In this document: piece by piece, positions 17,110-25,370 of the stretch
Numbering within the stretch: position 1 is the stretch's first letter
How the letters are laid out: each line of letters opens with the position of its first letter
DNA from: Sporolactobacillus shoreicorticis
GTDB lineage: Bacteria; Bacillota; Bacilli; Bacillales; Sporolactobacillaceae
NCBI RefSeq assembly: GCF_024125445.1
Contig: NZ_JAMXWM010000018.1
Location: forward strand, 1-64,000
Reading direction: 5' to 3'
Length of the DNA stretch: 64,000 nt
Position numbers and translations under genes: made by a program
The notes under the pieces: generated by a model
What the model was told of the DNA's origin: nothing
What the model saw: the letters and a program-made list of their open reading frames with translations, nothing else
Database searches by the model: none

Positions 17110-19437
17110 ATGGTGATGCGTTCTGTGTTTATGAAAAAAATCATCCATTCTAATTATATGAAAGTCTTTCTGCTCTGTCTTGTCACCTCCGGAATGATGT
17201 TTCTTCCATCAATTATTGCCAATAAAGGCTTGTTCACATTAGTCGGAGATTTCAACTATCAGCAGATCCCGTTTAATATGCTGAGCAATCATGCGATTAA
17301 GAGCGGGGATTGGTTTTGGAACTGGTCGACTGATCTTGGCAGCAATTTTATCGCTTCCTACAGCTTTTATACGTTGGGAAGCCCGTTTTTCTGGCTGAGT
17401 CTGCTGTTTCCATCTTCTTTTTTTCCGTATGTCATCGGTCCGATGTTTTTGTTGAAGTATTGTGCAGCCGGGATGACGGCGTACGGTTACATGCGCCGCT
17501 ATGTGTCGGACAGCAGATATGCAATGATTGGCGCACTGCTGTACGCTTTTTCCGGATTCTCAACGGTCAATTTGATGTTCAATCATTTTCACGATGTGGT
17601 CGCCTTTTTCCCCATGCTTCTTGCCGGACTTGACCGGCTGATGCTGGATCGGAAGAAAGGATGGTTCGCTGCGGCGGTCGCTTTAAACGCTTTTTTAAAC
17701 TTTTTTTTCTTCATTGGCGAAGTGATCTTTTTAATTCTTTACTACGTGCTTCGTTATGTGGCGGAGGATTGGAAACTTTATCTGCGCCGTCTGCCGCGAA
17801 TTGTCTGGGAAGGATTGCTTGGGATCGGCATGGCGAGCTTATTATTTGTTCCGGCAATTCTGTTTACGCTTCAGAACCCGCGTCTGGACTCATTCTTATA
17901 CGGACCAAACGCACTTGCTTATACCGGCAGCCGCTATCTCCAGCTTGTCAAATCGTTCCTCATGCCTGCGGATCTGATGCCACATCAGTCGGCAATTTTT
18001 CCGTCCGATTTCTCGTCGAGCAGCGCCTATTTGCCTTTGTTCGGTCCGGTGCTGATGATTGCCCTGATGCTCGGCCGCAGAACTTGGATGCGGCGGGTGA
18101 TGCTCGGCTGCCTGACCATGGCGGGGGTGCCGCTCCTGAACAGCTTGTTTTATATTCTGAATGCATCGTATTACGCGCGCTGGTTTTATATGCCTGTGCT
18201 GATCATGGCCTTGATGTCGGCTGTGGCACTGGAACAGAGGAACACACTCCCAGTGAAAAAGAGCCTGTTGATTTCTGCTTCTTTACTTGCAGTTCTGGCT
18301 GCCTTCCTGCTTTTTTATCCTTGGAGCCAGACGCAGCGGAACGCGGTTTATCACTATGATCAGTTTTTGTTCTACTTGATTGCGGCTGCTGCCGGGCTTA
18401 TTACAGTCTATTATCTTGTCTGGCGATTCCGCGGTGCCAGACACTGGCATGCATCCGCTCTGGCGCTGACCGTGATCTTTTGCGCCGGATTAGGATTGTT
18501 TAATATTTTTGCAACACACAGCATTTATGATTATCAGGACGGCAAGGCCATTCAGGATACGGTGGTCAAAACAGGTAAGGAATTGAAACGGCGCCTGCCG
18601 AAAACGGAGGACTATCGTATCGGCATCAGTGACGACGGTTGGAACTTGGCGATGGTCGCGGACCTGCCGACCGTTAATTCATTTACAAGCATGGTGAACG
18701 GATCGATTTTTGAATTCTACAAGTCAATCGGATCGCCCAGAGGAGTGAAGACAATTATTCCGGAGGATGCGTATGCGCTGAAACCGCTGCTTTCCGAGCG
18801 ATTTTTTGTGAATACGGTGAAAATGGAAGGCAACCCACTCTACACAAACTTTTATAACGGAACGGGGATGGTCTATGTTTATGAAAATAAGGATGCTTTA
18901 CCAATCGGTTTTACCTATGATTACTATGTGACGCAAAGTCAATTTCAGCATATTACGGATGATTATAAACCGCAGGTCATGCTTCGGGCCGTGGTCATTA
19001 AGGACAGTGACGTACCAAAGGTAAAAAATTATCTTGTGCCGCTGCCCGAGTCCGAAATGTTTACGACAACAAAAACTGAATATCGGCAGGATCTTCAGGA
19101 GCGTGCAAAGGAATCGTCGACTTCGTTCCGTCGTGATCGTTTTGGTTTTTCAGCAGACATTCGAGCAAATACCGATAAATTCGCTTTTTTCAGTGTGCCC
19201 TATGACAAGGGCTGGTCTGCAAAAGTTAATGGGATTTCTGTATCGATTATTGACGCGGACGGGATGATGATTGTTCCGGTCAGCGATGGTGAGAACCACA
19301 TTCGATTCAATTATCGGACTCCGGGACTTGCATCCGGGGTAGTCATTGCTTTATTCTCGGTGGCCGCATATACAGTCTACCTGTCCTCCGAACGCTTATT
19401 TTACCGCAGACGTTCCCGTCCGTCTCTAAACGAGTAA
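17110..19437 (+). CDS. YfhO family membrane protein
   Basis: A 775-residue polytopic protein of the YfhO family, a GT-C-like group tied to glycosylation of teichoic or lipoteichoic acids in Bacillus and Listeria. The early loop LVGDFNYQQIPFNMLSNHAI and PFFWLSLLFP are typical, with about a dozen helices, a long extracellular C-terminal domain from about residue 470, and a last helix followed by a basic tail. AAGGAG (about 17097-17102) lies 7 nt before ATG 17110. It is slightly shorter than B. subtilis YfhO. Monocistronic with a strong terminator. Confidence 0.8.
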   Translation: MVMRSVFMKKIIHSNYMKVFLLCLVTSGMMFLPSIIANKGLFTLVGDFNYQQIPFNMLSNHAIKSGDWFWNWSTDLGSNFIASYSFYTLGSPFFWLSLLFPSSFFPYVIGPMFLLKYCAAGMTAYGYMRRYVSDSRYAMIGALLYAFSGFSTVNLMFNHFHDVVAFFPMLLAGLDRLMLDRKKGWFAAAVALNAFLNFFFFIGEVIFLILYYVLRYVAEDWKLYLRRLPRIVWEGLLGIGMASLLFVPAILFTLQNPRLDSFLYGPNALAYTGSRYLQLVKSFLMPADLMPHQSAIFPSDFSSSSAYLPLFGPVLMIALMLGRRTWMRRVMLGCLTMAGVPLLNSLFYILNASYYARWFYMPVLIMALMSAVALEQRNTLPVKKSLLISASLLAVLAAFLLFYPWSQTQRNAVYHYDQFLFYLIAAAAGLITVYYLVWRFRGARHWHASALALTVIFCAGLGLFNIFATHSIYDYQDGKAIQDTVVKTGKELKRRLPKTEDYRIGISDDGWNLAMVADLPTVNSFTSMVNGSIFEFYKSIGSPRGVKTIIPEDAYALKPLLSERFFVNTVKMEGNPLYTNFYNGTGMVYVYENKDALPIGFTYDYYVTQSQFQHITDDYKPQVMLRAVVIKDSDVPKVKNYLVPLPESEMFTTTKTEYRQDLQERAKESSTSFRRDRFGFSADIRANTDKFAFFSVPYDKGWSAKVNGISVSIIDADGMMIVPVSDGENHIRFNYRTPGLASGVVIALFSVAAYTVYLSSERLFYRRRSRPSLNE

Positions 19438-19439
19438 GC

Positions 19440-19485
19440 AAGCTGCCGGAATCACAAGAGGTTTGTGGTTCCGGCAGCTTTTTTA
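19440..19485 (+). terminator. Terminator of yfhO-like gene
   Basis: Perfect 11-bp stem AGCTGCCGGAA/TTCCGGCAGCT with an inner CACAA/TTGTG pairing, then a T-run. Confidence 0.85.
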
Positions 19486-19622
19486 GTGCACGGATTTAAT
19501 GATGCAAAGGTTGTATCGACAAATGCGGCATTACTTGATAGAATAGCAGGCGCAGGTATATTTTGCAGGGTGGGTAATAACAATAAAGGATGCTCGTACA
19601 AAAGGATGGAGGTTGCATTAAG

Positions 19623-20687
19623 TTGACAAATGCGATGGAAAACGAAAGATTGACGGTTAAGTCCTACACCAATAATGTGCTGACCGGCCTCGCCGTTGGG
19701 ATTGTGGCTGGATTAGTTCCGTCGGCTTTACTTAGCGAAATATGTAAAGCGCTTGCACCGCACGCGCCAATTTTTGGCTTTATTTTACAAATTGTGACAA
19801 TCATCATGTATGCAGTGCCACTGCTGATTGGAACTGCGATTGCATTCCGTTTCAAATTCAATCCGATTCAAATGGTTTCGGTGGCATCTGCAACCTATAT
19901 CGGCTCCGGTGCGTTAAATTTTACGCCGAACGGTGTCCTTGTGACTGGAATGGGTGACTTAATTAACACGTTGCTGACCGCGAGTATAGCCGTTGGTGTT
20001 GTCTTGATTATCGGTGACCGGTTAAAGGCATTCGCGCCACTTGTCTTACCGACGATCGTTTGTGTGGTTTCCGGCGGTATCGGATTCTGGATTCTGCCTT
20101 ATGTTCGCAAAATCACAATGGCGGTCGGTCAGTTGGTCGACAGTTATTTTGCACTGGCGCCGATTCTGATGGGCATACTTGTTGCCGTCAGTTTTTCCAT
20201 TATCATTGTCTCACCAATCTCGACTGTTGCGATTGCGACAGCAATCAGTATGAGCGGCATTGCATCGGGAGCGGGCAACCTTGGTGTCGTCGCCGCAGCG
20301 GTTGGCATGTTCATCGGCGGCCTGCGCGTCAACCCGATTGGACTGACATTGTCGGCACTGCTCGGCACACCAAAAATTATGATTGCGGCGATTGTGCGCA
20401 AACCGGTTATTTTAGTACCGGTTATTTTAAATGCGGCTGTTCTTGGTGTTTTAGCGGCCGTGTTTCAAATTAAAGGTACGCCGATCAGTGCTGGATTCGG
20501 ATTCTCCGGACTCGTCGGACCGATCAATGCTATTCGCTTTATGCCGGGCGGAGCAACAGCGGTCAATCTGCTGGTTATTGTTCTTGTCTTTATTATCCTT
20601 CCATTTGCACTCGGCTGGTTTTTCGAATGGCTGTGCCGTACCAAGCTGCACTTGTACTCAAAGGAAGATTACAGAGAAAAGGCATGA
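19623..20687 (+). CDS. PTS EIIC-like membrane protein
   Basis: A 354-residue very hydrophobic protein with about ten helices, resembling the PTS_EIIC_2 family of predicted sugar-transporter membrane subunits that occur without recognised EIIA/EIIB domains. Glycine-rich repeats such as SGIASGAGNLGVVAAAVGMF and the RFMPGG loop are typical. TTG 19623 is chosen because GGAGG (19608-19612) lies 10 nt before it; ATG 19635 is the alternative. No other PTS genes are near, so substrate and energy coupling are unknown. Confidence 0.65.
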   Translation: MTNAMENERLTVKSYTNNVLTGLAVGIVAGLVPSALLSEICKALAPHAPIFGFILQIVTIIMYAVPLLIGTAIAFRFKFNPIQMVSVASATYIGSGALNFTPNGVLVTGMGDLINTLLTASIAVGVVLIIGDRLKAFAPLVLPTIVCVVSGGIGFWILPYVRKITMAVGQLVDSYFALAPILMGILVAVSFSIIIVSPISTVAIATAISMSGIASGAGNLGVVAAAVGMFIGGLRVNPIGLTLSALLGTPKIMIAAIVRKPVILVPVILNAAVLGVLAAVFQIKGTPISAGFGFSGLVGPINAIRFMPGGATAVNLLVIVLVFIILPFALGWFFEWLCRTKLHLYSKEDYREKA

Positions 20688-20708
20688 TAAACGTTTTATT
20701 TTTGGAAG

Positions 20709-20741
20709 GGGCCCTGATGTCTTAGAACATCGGGGTCTTTT
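20709..20741 (+). terminator. Terminator after EIIC-like gene
   Basis: GCCCTGATGT and ACATCGGGGTC form the stem around CTTAGA and are followed by TTTT. Confidence 0.7.
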
Positions 20742-21157
20742 GTGTGCAAAAAGAAAGAATAAAAAATTAAAGGAATTTACTGAAGGCGCAACTAAGGCTC
20801 CGCAATTACTGCTTGTCTGAGAGTACCTGTTTGAGGATGGCTCTCGCATGATCATGCGGGGCAGAAACGATATTAAGAACGAAAGTATTCGTTCATTTAT
20901 GAACAAATTGTGAAAATAGCTTAATAGATCAGAATATAATGTAAATATAATATTGAGTTCAATTACATATATTGTATAATTATAGGTATAAACCTAGAGG
21001 GCTAAATACTCTCTTTTGTTTTTCTCTCCTTTTTGAGAATCGCCGAATTTCTTCTTTCCCCCGAGGGCGGTTCATTCCAAATTCATGCAGAGTCGATTTT
21101 GTCTGTGAGCAATCTTAATCAATGCAGCAAAAGCAAACAAAGAAAAGAGGCATGTGA
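20742..21157 (+). promoter_or_regulatory. comK-like control region and 5' leader
   Basis: TTGAGT (20953-20958) and TATAAT (20975-20980), 16 bp apart, form a good sigma-A promoter about 170 nt upstream of the comK-like gene. Upstream is a perfect palindrome GTTCATTTATGAAC (20891-20904). The leader has a weak GAGGG/CTCTC hairpin near 20996-21013 followed by a T-rich stretch, which could attenuate transcription. A short piece near 20775-20815 resembles the dispersed repeats. No gene is seen in this stretch. Confidence 0.5.
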
Positions 21158-21748
21158 ATGAAACTATTGCATCAGTATATTATTCGTCCGGAGACAATGG
21201 CTTTGCTTCCCTATTGTTTTTCTGATGGAAGTCTGGGGACGCTGGTTATTGAAGAAACCCGTGAACATTATGTCGTGGAATCACCGAAAACAATTGTTGA
21301 AAAGTCATGCGGCTACTATGGGTCAACTTATAAAGGCAGAAAAAAAATAGCCATAGAAATGGGCTATAAAAGCATGCCGCCCATTTGTGTATGTGGGGAA
21401 TTGGGAATTGTCTTCATCTCCTCAATGACCGAGCGCTCTGATCGTTGTGCATGGATCGCGTTCATTCATGTTCGTCAATGGAGGGAAGTGGATAAAAAGA
21501 ATAAAGTTGCAGTTTCTTTAACAAATGGCCAGATTATTGAATTGCCGATGAACCCCGGACCGTTCAGCGGGCGTGTAATGCGTGCGATGCAATATCGGCA
21601 TCAGCTCCGTGAGCGAATTTCATCATACAACACGGTTGATAAATCGGAAAAAAAGATGATTCCAAAGAAAATCGGATTTAAGAGTAACGGAACCTATTCT
21701 ATTGATTCAAATCTGTCTGAAGATGAACTTATCGAAAATGAAACCTAA
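21158..21748 (+). CDS. comK: Competence transcription factor ComK homologue
   Basis: A 196-residue protein matching ComK along most of its length (B. subtilis ComK is 192). Diagnostic strings are VVESPKTIVEKSCGYYGSTY followed by KGRK, MPPICV, CAWIAFIHVRQWR, and LTNGQIIELPMNPGPF, the last like the NGK-x-ELP segment of ComK. ComK activates genes for DNA uptake and recombination. ATG 21158 has only a weak upstream AGAGG site. It is monocistronic, with a long leader that may carry control elements. The C-terminus is charged and divergent. Confidence 0.85.
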   Translation: MKLLHQYIIRPETMALLPYCFSDGSLGTLVIEETREHYVVESPKTIVEKSCGYYGSTYKGRKKIAIEMGYKSMPPICVCGELGIVFISSMTERSDRCAWIAFIHVRQWREVDKKNKVAVSLTNGQIIELPMNPGPFSGRVMRAMQYRHQLRERISSYNTVDKSEKKMIPKKIGFKSNGTYSIDSNLSEDELIENET

Positions 21749-21939
21749 TCAGCGAACCTATATCACTTGATATTATGACCTTGGTGATCCTCGCAAATCA
21801 TCGGGGTATTTTTTTGTTTATCTGGCTGATGAAGCGATGAAAAGCAAATCGATATGGCATACTAAAAAGAAATAAATTTTCTGAACGTCATTACTTTGAC
21901 ACATTGATGGCGCTTCCATAAAATTCAAATTAATTATTT

Positions 21940-21971
21940 TTCTGTTATACTATTTCTGTAATATAACAGAA
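21940..21971. promoter_or_regulatory. Operator: perfect 10-bp inverted repeat over the promoter
   Basis: TTCTGTTATA (21940-21949) and TATAACAGAA (21962-21971) are perfect inverted copies with 12 nt between centres of the arms. The left arm overlaps a TATACT -10-like box (21946-21951). A dimeric repressor binding here would block the promoter of the HAD phosphatase/G1P dehydrogenase operon. The regulator is not in the window. Confidence 0.6.
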
Positions 21972-21992
21972 TGAAAAAAGGAGCATTATTAT

Positions 21993-22664
21993 ATGGCAAA
22001 ATCTTTCCTCTTTCTTTCCGACTTTGACGGCACTTTATCTGATAAAGACTTTTTTCACGTCATCATTGACCGCCACTTTGCGGACCAGCGCCAGAAACTC
22101 TACGATGACTGGGATAAGAAAGTCATGACTGACCTTGAGTATTTAAGCCGTTTGTTCCGTTCTATAGATCGTGATCAAACTCAGATTGACGAAGATATTG
22201 ATGCTGTTCCTTTTGATCCAGATGCAAAAGAGGTTATTGAACAGGTCAAGAAACTTGGCGGTGATTTTGTTGTCATTAGTGCTGGTACAGACTACTACAT
22301 TAAACGAATTTTTGAAAAACAGGGTATAACAGGAGTGAAAATTTATTCCAATCCCGGCGTCTATGAGAATAGAGGCATACAGTTGCGCCCCGATCCGAAC
22401 GGACCCTATTTTTCCGAACTTTACGGGATTGACAAGCAAAAACTGGCGCGCGACTTGATGAAGGATTATGATACTGTTTTTTTTGCCGGAGACAGTCTTC
22501 CGGACTTGAAGGCTGCCATGCTGGCTGATACGGTCTTTGCCAAGGGAAAGCTTCAACCGCTGCTCGATCAGGAAAATAAAGATTATGTTGCCATCAATAA
22601 TTTTAAAGATATAGAGCAGTTCCTAGATACTCATGAGGAGGCCATAATTAATGGGAGCCGATAA
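21993..22664 (+). CDS. HAD-superfamily phosphatase (SerB/MtnX-like)
   Basis: A 223-residue haloacid-dehalogenase phosphatase. Motif I is FLSDFDGTLSD (nucleophile Asp near residue 10), motif II is VVISAGTDYY, and motif III is FFAGDSLPDLKAA. The cap insertion resembles MtnX/PSP-type enzymes that hydrolyse small phosphomonoesters. It overlaps the next gene by 14 nt, so it is co-translated with glycerol-1-phosphate dehydrogenase. A role on glycerol-1-phosphate or a related polyol phosphate is a reasonable inference, not a demonstrated one. AAAGGAG precedes ATG 21993. Confidence 0.78.
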   Translation: MAKSFLFLSDFDGTLSDKDFFHVIIDRHFADQRQKLYDDWDKKVMTDLEYLSRLFRSIDRDQTQIDEDIDAVPFDPDAKEVIEQVKKLGGDFVVISAGTDYYIKRIFEKQGITGVKIYSNPGVYENRGIQLRPDPNGPYFSELYGIDKQKLARDLMKDYDTVFFAGDSLPDLKAAMLADTVFAKGKLQPLLDQENKDYVAINNFKDIEQFLDTHEEAIINGSR

Positions 22665-23712
22665 TCATCAGATTGTAGTTCCTTCATTGCTTGATGTTCG
22701 TAAAGGAAATATGGCGGAAATCGGACGGCTGCTCAGCCGTCACCAATTTAAGAAAGTTGTTATTTTCTTTGGTATGGGCCTAACAGAAATGCTTGGTGAG
22801 AAAGTATTCGGATCGATGAAAGCGTCCGGAATTGAGGTTCTTGAAACAAAAGAGGTCAGCGACATTGATATTGACAGTGTTGTTGATCACGCCTTTCAAT
22901 TACCGTTTCAGACTGAGGCGGTGATCGGTATTGGCGGAGGGAAAGCGCTGGACGCGGCAAAGTACACTGCCTTGCTGCGGAAATGGCCGTTTATCAGTGT
23001 TCCGACTTCGACATCCAACGATGGATTTTCAAGTTCAAACACTTCCCTGACGATTCATGGCCGCCGCATTTCTGTACATGCGAAAATGCCATATGGAATT
23101 TTGATTGACATTGATGTCGTTAAAAATGCGCCGGAATGCTTTATTTATTCGGGAGTCGGCGACCTTGTATCGAAAATTACTGCGGCTGAGGATTGGATTT
23201 TTGAAGAACAGAACGGACGCACGCGCGTGGACGATTGTGCGATGATGCTCTCGAAGAAGGCAGTCAACAGTTTCGTTCGCACCGATTTCGGTACGATTCG
23301 AGACGACCTATTTCTAAAAGAATTGGTCGATTCGCTCACTATGGCCGGGATTTCAATGGAGATTGCCGGGAGCAGTGCGCCGACCAGCGGCAGCGAGCAT
23401 CTGATTTCTCATGCACTTGATACTTACTCGAAGAAACCGCAGCTGCACGGCATTCAAGTCGGTGTTGCTACCTATCTGATGAGCAAGGTTCAGAATCATC
23501 GCTATGAACGAATTACGAAAGTGCTTCAAGATACAGGTTTCTTCACATTCGCTAAAACGGTCGGCATGACGATGGATGATTTTGATATGGCGATCGACCG
23601 TGCACCTGAAATGAAACCGATGCGTTATACATTCTTACATGTAGCCGACTATCGAGAGCTTGCACACAGAATTTTGCATGATGATCCGATTTTAAAAGAA
23701 GTACTCGTATAA
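22651..23712 (+). CDS. egsA: sn-Glycerol-1-phosphate dehydrogenase (AraM/EgsA type)
   Basis: A 353-residue metal-dependent dehydrogenase that interconverts dihydroxyacetone phosphate and sn-glycerol-1-phosphate. Family features include the nucleotide loop AVIGIGGGKALDAAKY, VPTSTSNDGFSS, and metal-site regions around GVGDLVSKITAAEDW, SGSEHLISHALD and QLHGIQVGVAT. Bacillus AraM supplies glycerol-1-phosphate for heptaprenylglyceryl lipids. Here it forms a two-gene operon with a HAD phosphatase, suggesting instead a short polyol-phosphate route. A terminator follows. Confidence 0.85.
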   Translation: MGADNHQIVVPSLLDVRKGNMAEIGRLLSRHQFKKVVIFFGMGLTEMLGEKVFGSMKASGIEVLETKEVSDIDIDSVVDHAFQLPFQTEAVIGIGGGKALDAAKYTALLRKWPFISVPTSTSNDGFSSSNTSLTIHGRRISVHAKMPYGILIDIDVVKNAPECFIYSGVGDLVSKITAAEDWIFEEQNGRTRVDDCAMMLSKKAVNSFVRTDFGTIRDDLFLKELVDSLTMAGISMEIAGSSAPTSGSEHLISHALDTYSKKPQLHGIQVGVATYLMSKVQNHRYERITKVLQDTGFFTFAKTVGMTMDDFDMAIDRAPEMKPMRYTFLHVADYRELAHRILHDDPILKEVLV

Positions 23713-23732
23713 TCTAAATAGGGCACATCAGT

Positions 23733-23761
23733 CGGAGACAACTTACTGTCTCTGTTTTTTT
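23733..23761 (+). terminator. Terminator of egsA operon
   Basis: CGGAGACA and TGTCTCTG pair around ACTTAC and are followed by at least six T residues. Confidence 0.75.
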
Positions 23762-23787
23762 ATGTAGAATTGACACAATATTTGTAG

Positions 23788-23817
23788 TTGTGGCGCGGGC
23801 TTCACGCAAGTTATAAT
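23788..23817 (+). promoter_or_regulatory. Sigma-A promoter of dat
   Basis: TTGTGG (23788-23793) and TATAAT (23812-23817) lie 18 bp apart and about 80 bp before the start codon. Confidence 0.5.
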
Positions 23818-23895
23818 GAGCTGAGAGTGAATCACGTTTATTGATGCGATGTGCAGTTCGGCAAAAAAGCTTCAATAAGGAAGGGGACAGGGAAT

Positions 23896-24750
23896 ATGAG
23901 TACAATTCTGTATAATGATTCGTTTCTCAGGAGAGAACAAGGCAAGGTAGACATGGAGGATCGCGGCTATCAGTTCGGTGACGGCATTTATGAGGCACTT
24001 CGTGTTTATAATGGGAAAATGTTCCTGCTTGATCTACATATGAAACGATTGAATCGGAGTGCACGCGAGCTGAGACTTTCACTCCCATATGATACGAATC
24101 ATCTGGCCGAGAATCTGGACAGGTTGATTCGAGAAAATCAAATAGATTACGGCTATGTGTATTTTCAGATTACCAGAGGCGCGATTGCACGGAAACACCG
24201 TTTTCCGGAGCAGAAGATTGACTGTGTGCTGACCGGAAGCGTCGAAGCAGCATCAAAAGATGAGGATTTGCATGCAGACGGTATTAAAGTCAGTCTTCTC
24301 GATGATATCCGCTGGCTGCGCTGCGATATTAAAACACTGAATCTGCTCGGCAATGTGCTTGCCAATCAAGAGGCATTTGAACAAGGATCCGATGATGCGA
24401 TTCTTCATCGTGACGGTGTGGTTACTGAGGGCACAACATGCAATGCATTTATAGTTAAGGACGGCGTGTTGATTACCCATCCTGCCGATCATTTCATCTT
24501 AAATGGGATCACGCGTATCTTTGTGCTGGAACTTGCGGAACGGCTCGGTATCCCGGTTGAGGAACGTACATACACAACAGAAGAATTACGGAATGCGGAT
24601 GAAGCATTTATTACCAGCACCGGTGTGCGTGTCACCCCAGTCATCCGGATTGACGACCAGTCCGTCGGTGATGGGAAACCAGGGCTGATCACTTTGCGCT
24701 TGCTTCGCGCATTTAATCTTGATGTGGAACAATTCATTGCAGAGGCCTGA
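23896..24750 (+). CDS. dat: D-amino acid aminotransferase
   Basis: A 284-residue class IV PLP enzyme that makes D-amino acids, mainly D-glutamate for peptidoglycan, from D-alanine and a keto acid. The start matches Bacillus Dat (LYNDSFLRREQGKVDMEDRG, YQFGDGIYEALRVYNGK). The catalytic lysine lies in DIKTLNLLGNVLANQEA, and EGTTCNAFIV and TGVRVTPV follow as expected. ATG 23896 has AAGGGGA 8 nt upstream; the longer frame from 23851 is not supported. Branched-chain aminotransferase-like enzymes are related, but the fit to Dat is good. Confidence 0.9.
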   Translation: MSTILYNDSFLRREQGKVDMEDRGYQFGDGIYEALRVYNGKMFLLDLHMKRLNRSARELRLSLPYDTNHLAENLDRLIRENQIDYGYVYFQITRGAIARKHRFPEQKIDCVLTGSVEAASKDEDLHADGIKVSLLDDIRWLRCDIKTLNLLGNVLANQEAFEQGSDDAILHRDGVVTEGTTCNAFIVKDGVLITHPADHFILNGITRIFVLELAERLGIPVEERTYTTEELRNADEAFITSTGVRVTPVIRIDDQSVGDGKPGLITLRLLRAFNLDVEQFIAEA

Positions 24751-24817
24751 TCATTTAAAAGTGGCTGAGCCCAGCTTTGATTGAACCGTATTTTCAACAG
24801 AAGATCGTAAACAATGC

Positions 24818-24851
24818 AGCTGTTTCGAGCGAAAACGACCAGCTGTTTTTT
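24818..24851 (+). terminator. Likely terminator after dat
   Basis: AGCTG and CAGCT with an inner TCG/CGA pairing, followed by TTTTTT. The stem is bulged, so confidence is moderate. Confidence 0.5.
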
Positions 24852-25004
24852 CTTGTGTGAACAATGTGCTTTTAGCGGTTAGGCAAAAGTTGATGATCAC
24901 CAATTGTTATTTGAAGCCAATTGAAGTATAATGCAAGAACTGCTCTTTAATCAGAATGTATCTATTTATTGATCATTTAGCTCTGTTTAAATAAAGGTTG
25001 CTTT

Positions 25005-25110
25005 GCCGCTCCACCGCTTGAGCGGAAGATGCGAGACGCCTGCGCGAGAAGGATCACGGGTCATACTTGCGACGTGTCTGGTTGATGCACTTGGCTGAGG
25101 CGGAGAACAA
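25005..25110. repeat. Dispersed repeat family A, partial copy
   Basis: GCGAGACGCCTGCGCGAGAA and the CGGAAGA lead-in match the block at 6460. The rest is diverged (GGCTGAGGCGGAGAAC). The stretch 24852-25155 holds nothing else recognisable. Confidence 0.45.
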
Positions 25111-25155
25111 AAGCCAAATTTGACAGAGTCAATTATTAAAAAATGAGGGTTGAAC

Positions 25156-25263
25156 ATGGCTGGGCAAAACGGTTATGATTTTCTCAACGACAAACGAATT
25201 AGTACAATCACACCCGCGATTGATTTGCCCGCGAAAACATATGGAGAGTTGCCTGCAAGGTAG
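25156..25263 (+). CDS. Possible 35-residue small protein
   Basis: ATG 25156 opens 35 codons ending at TAG 25261-25263, preceded by GAGGGTT about 6 nt upstream. The product would begin MAGQNGYDFLNDKR and end TYGELPAR: hydrophilic, with no cysteine or membrane segment. A terminator-like hairpin follows, giving it the look of a small monocistronic gene. No family is recognised. Confidence 0.35.
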   Translation: MAGQNGYDFLNDKRISTITPAIDLPAKTYGELPAR

Positions 25264-25298
25264 CTGTGCCAGTAAAGTAACATGACTTTTAAATGAGA

Positions 25299-25345
25299 AG
25301 AGTCTGCTGCCTGGCACTTTGGTGCTGTGCTCGGACTCTTTTTTT
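25299..25345 (+). terminator. Terminator/attenuator before MFS gene
   Basis: AGAGTCTG (25299-25306) pairs with CGGACTCT (25332-25339), with an inner GGCAC/GTGCTG pairing and seven T residues after. It ends 25 bp before the MFS start, so it may terminate the small ORF or attenuate the transporter. Confidence 0.65.
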
Positions 25346-25370
25346 ATTTGTCGTAAAGGTGGTTTATTTC

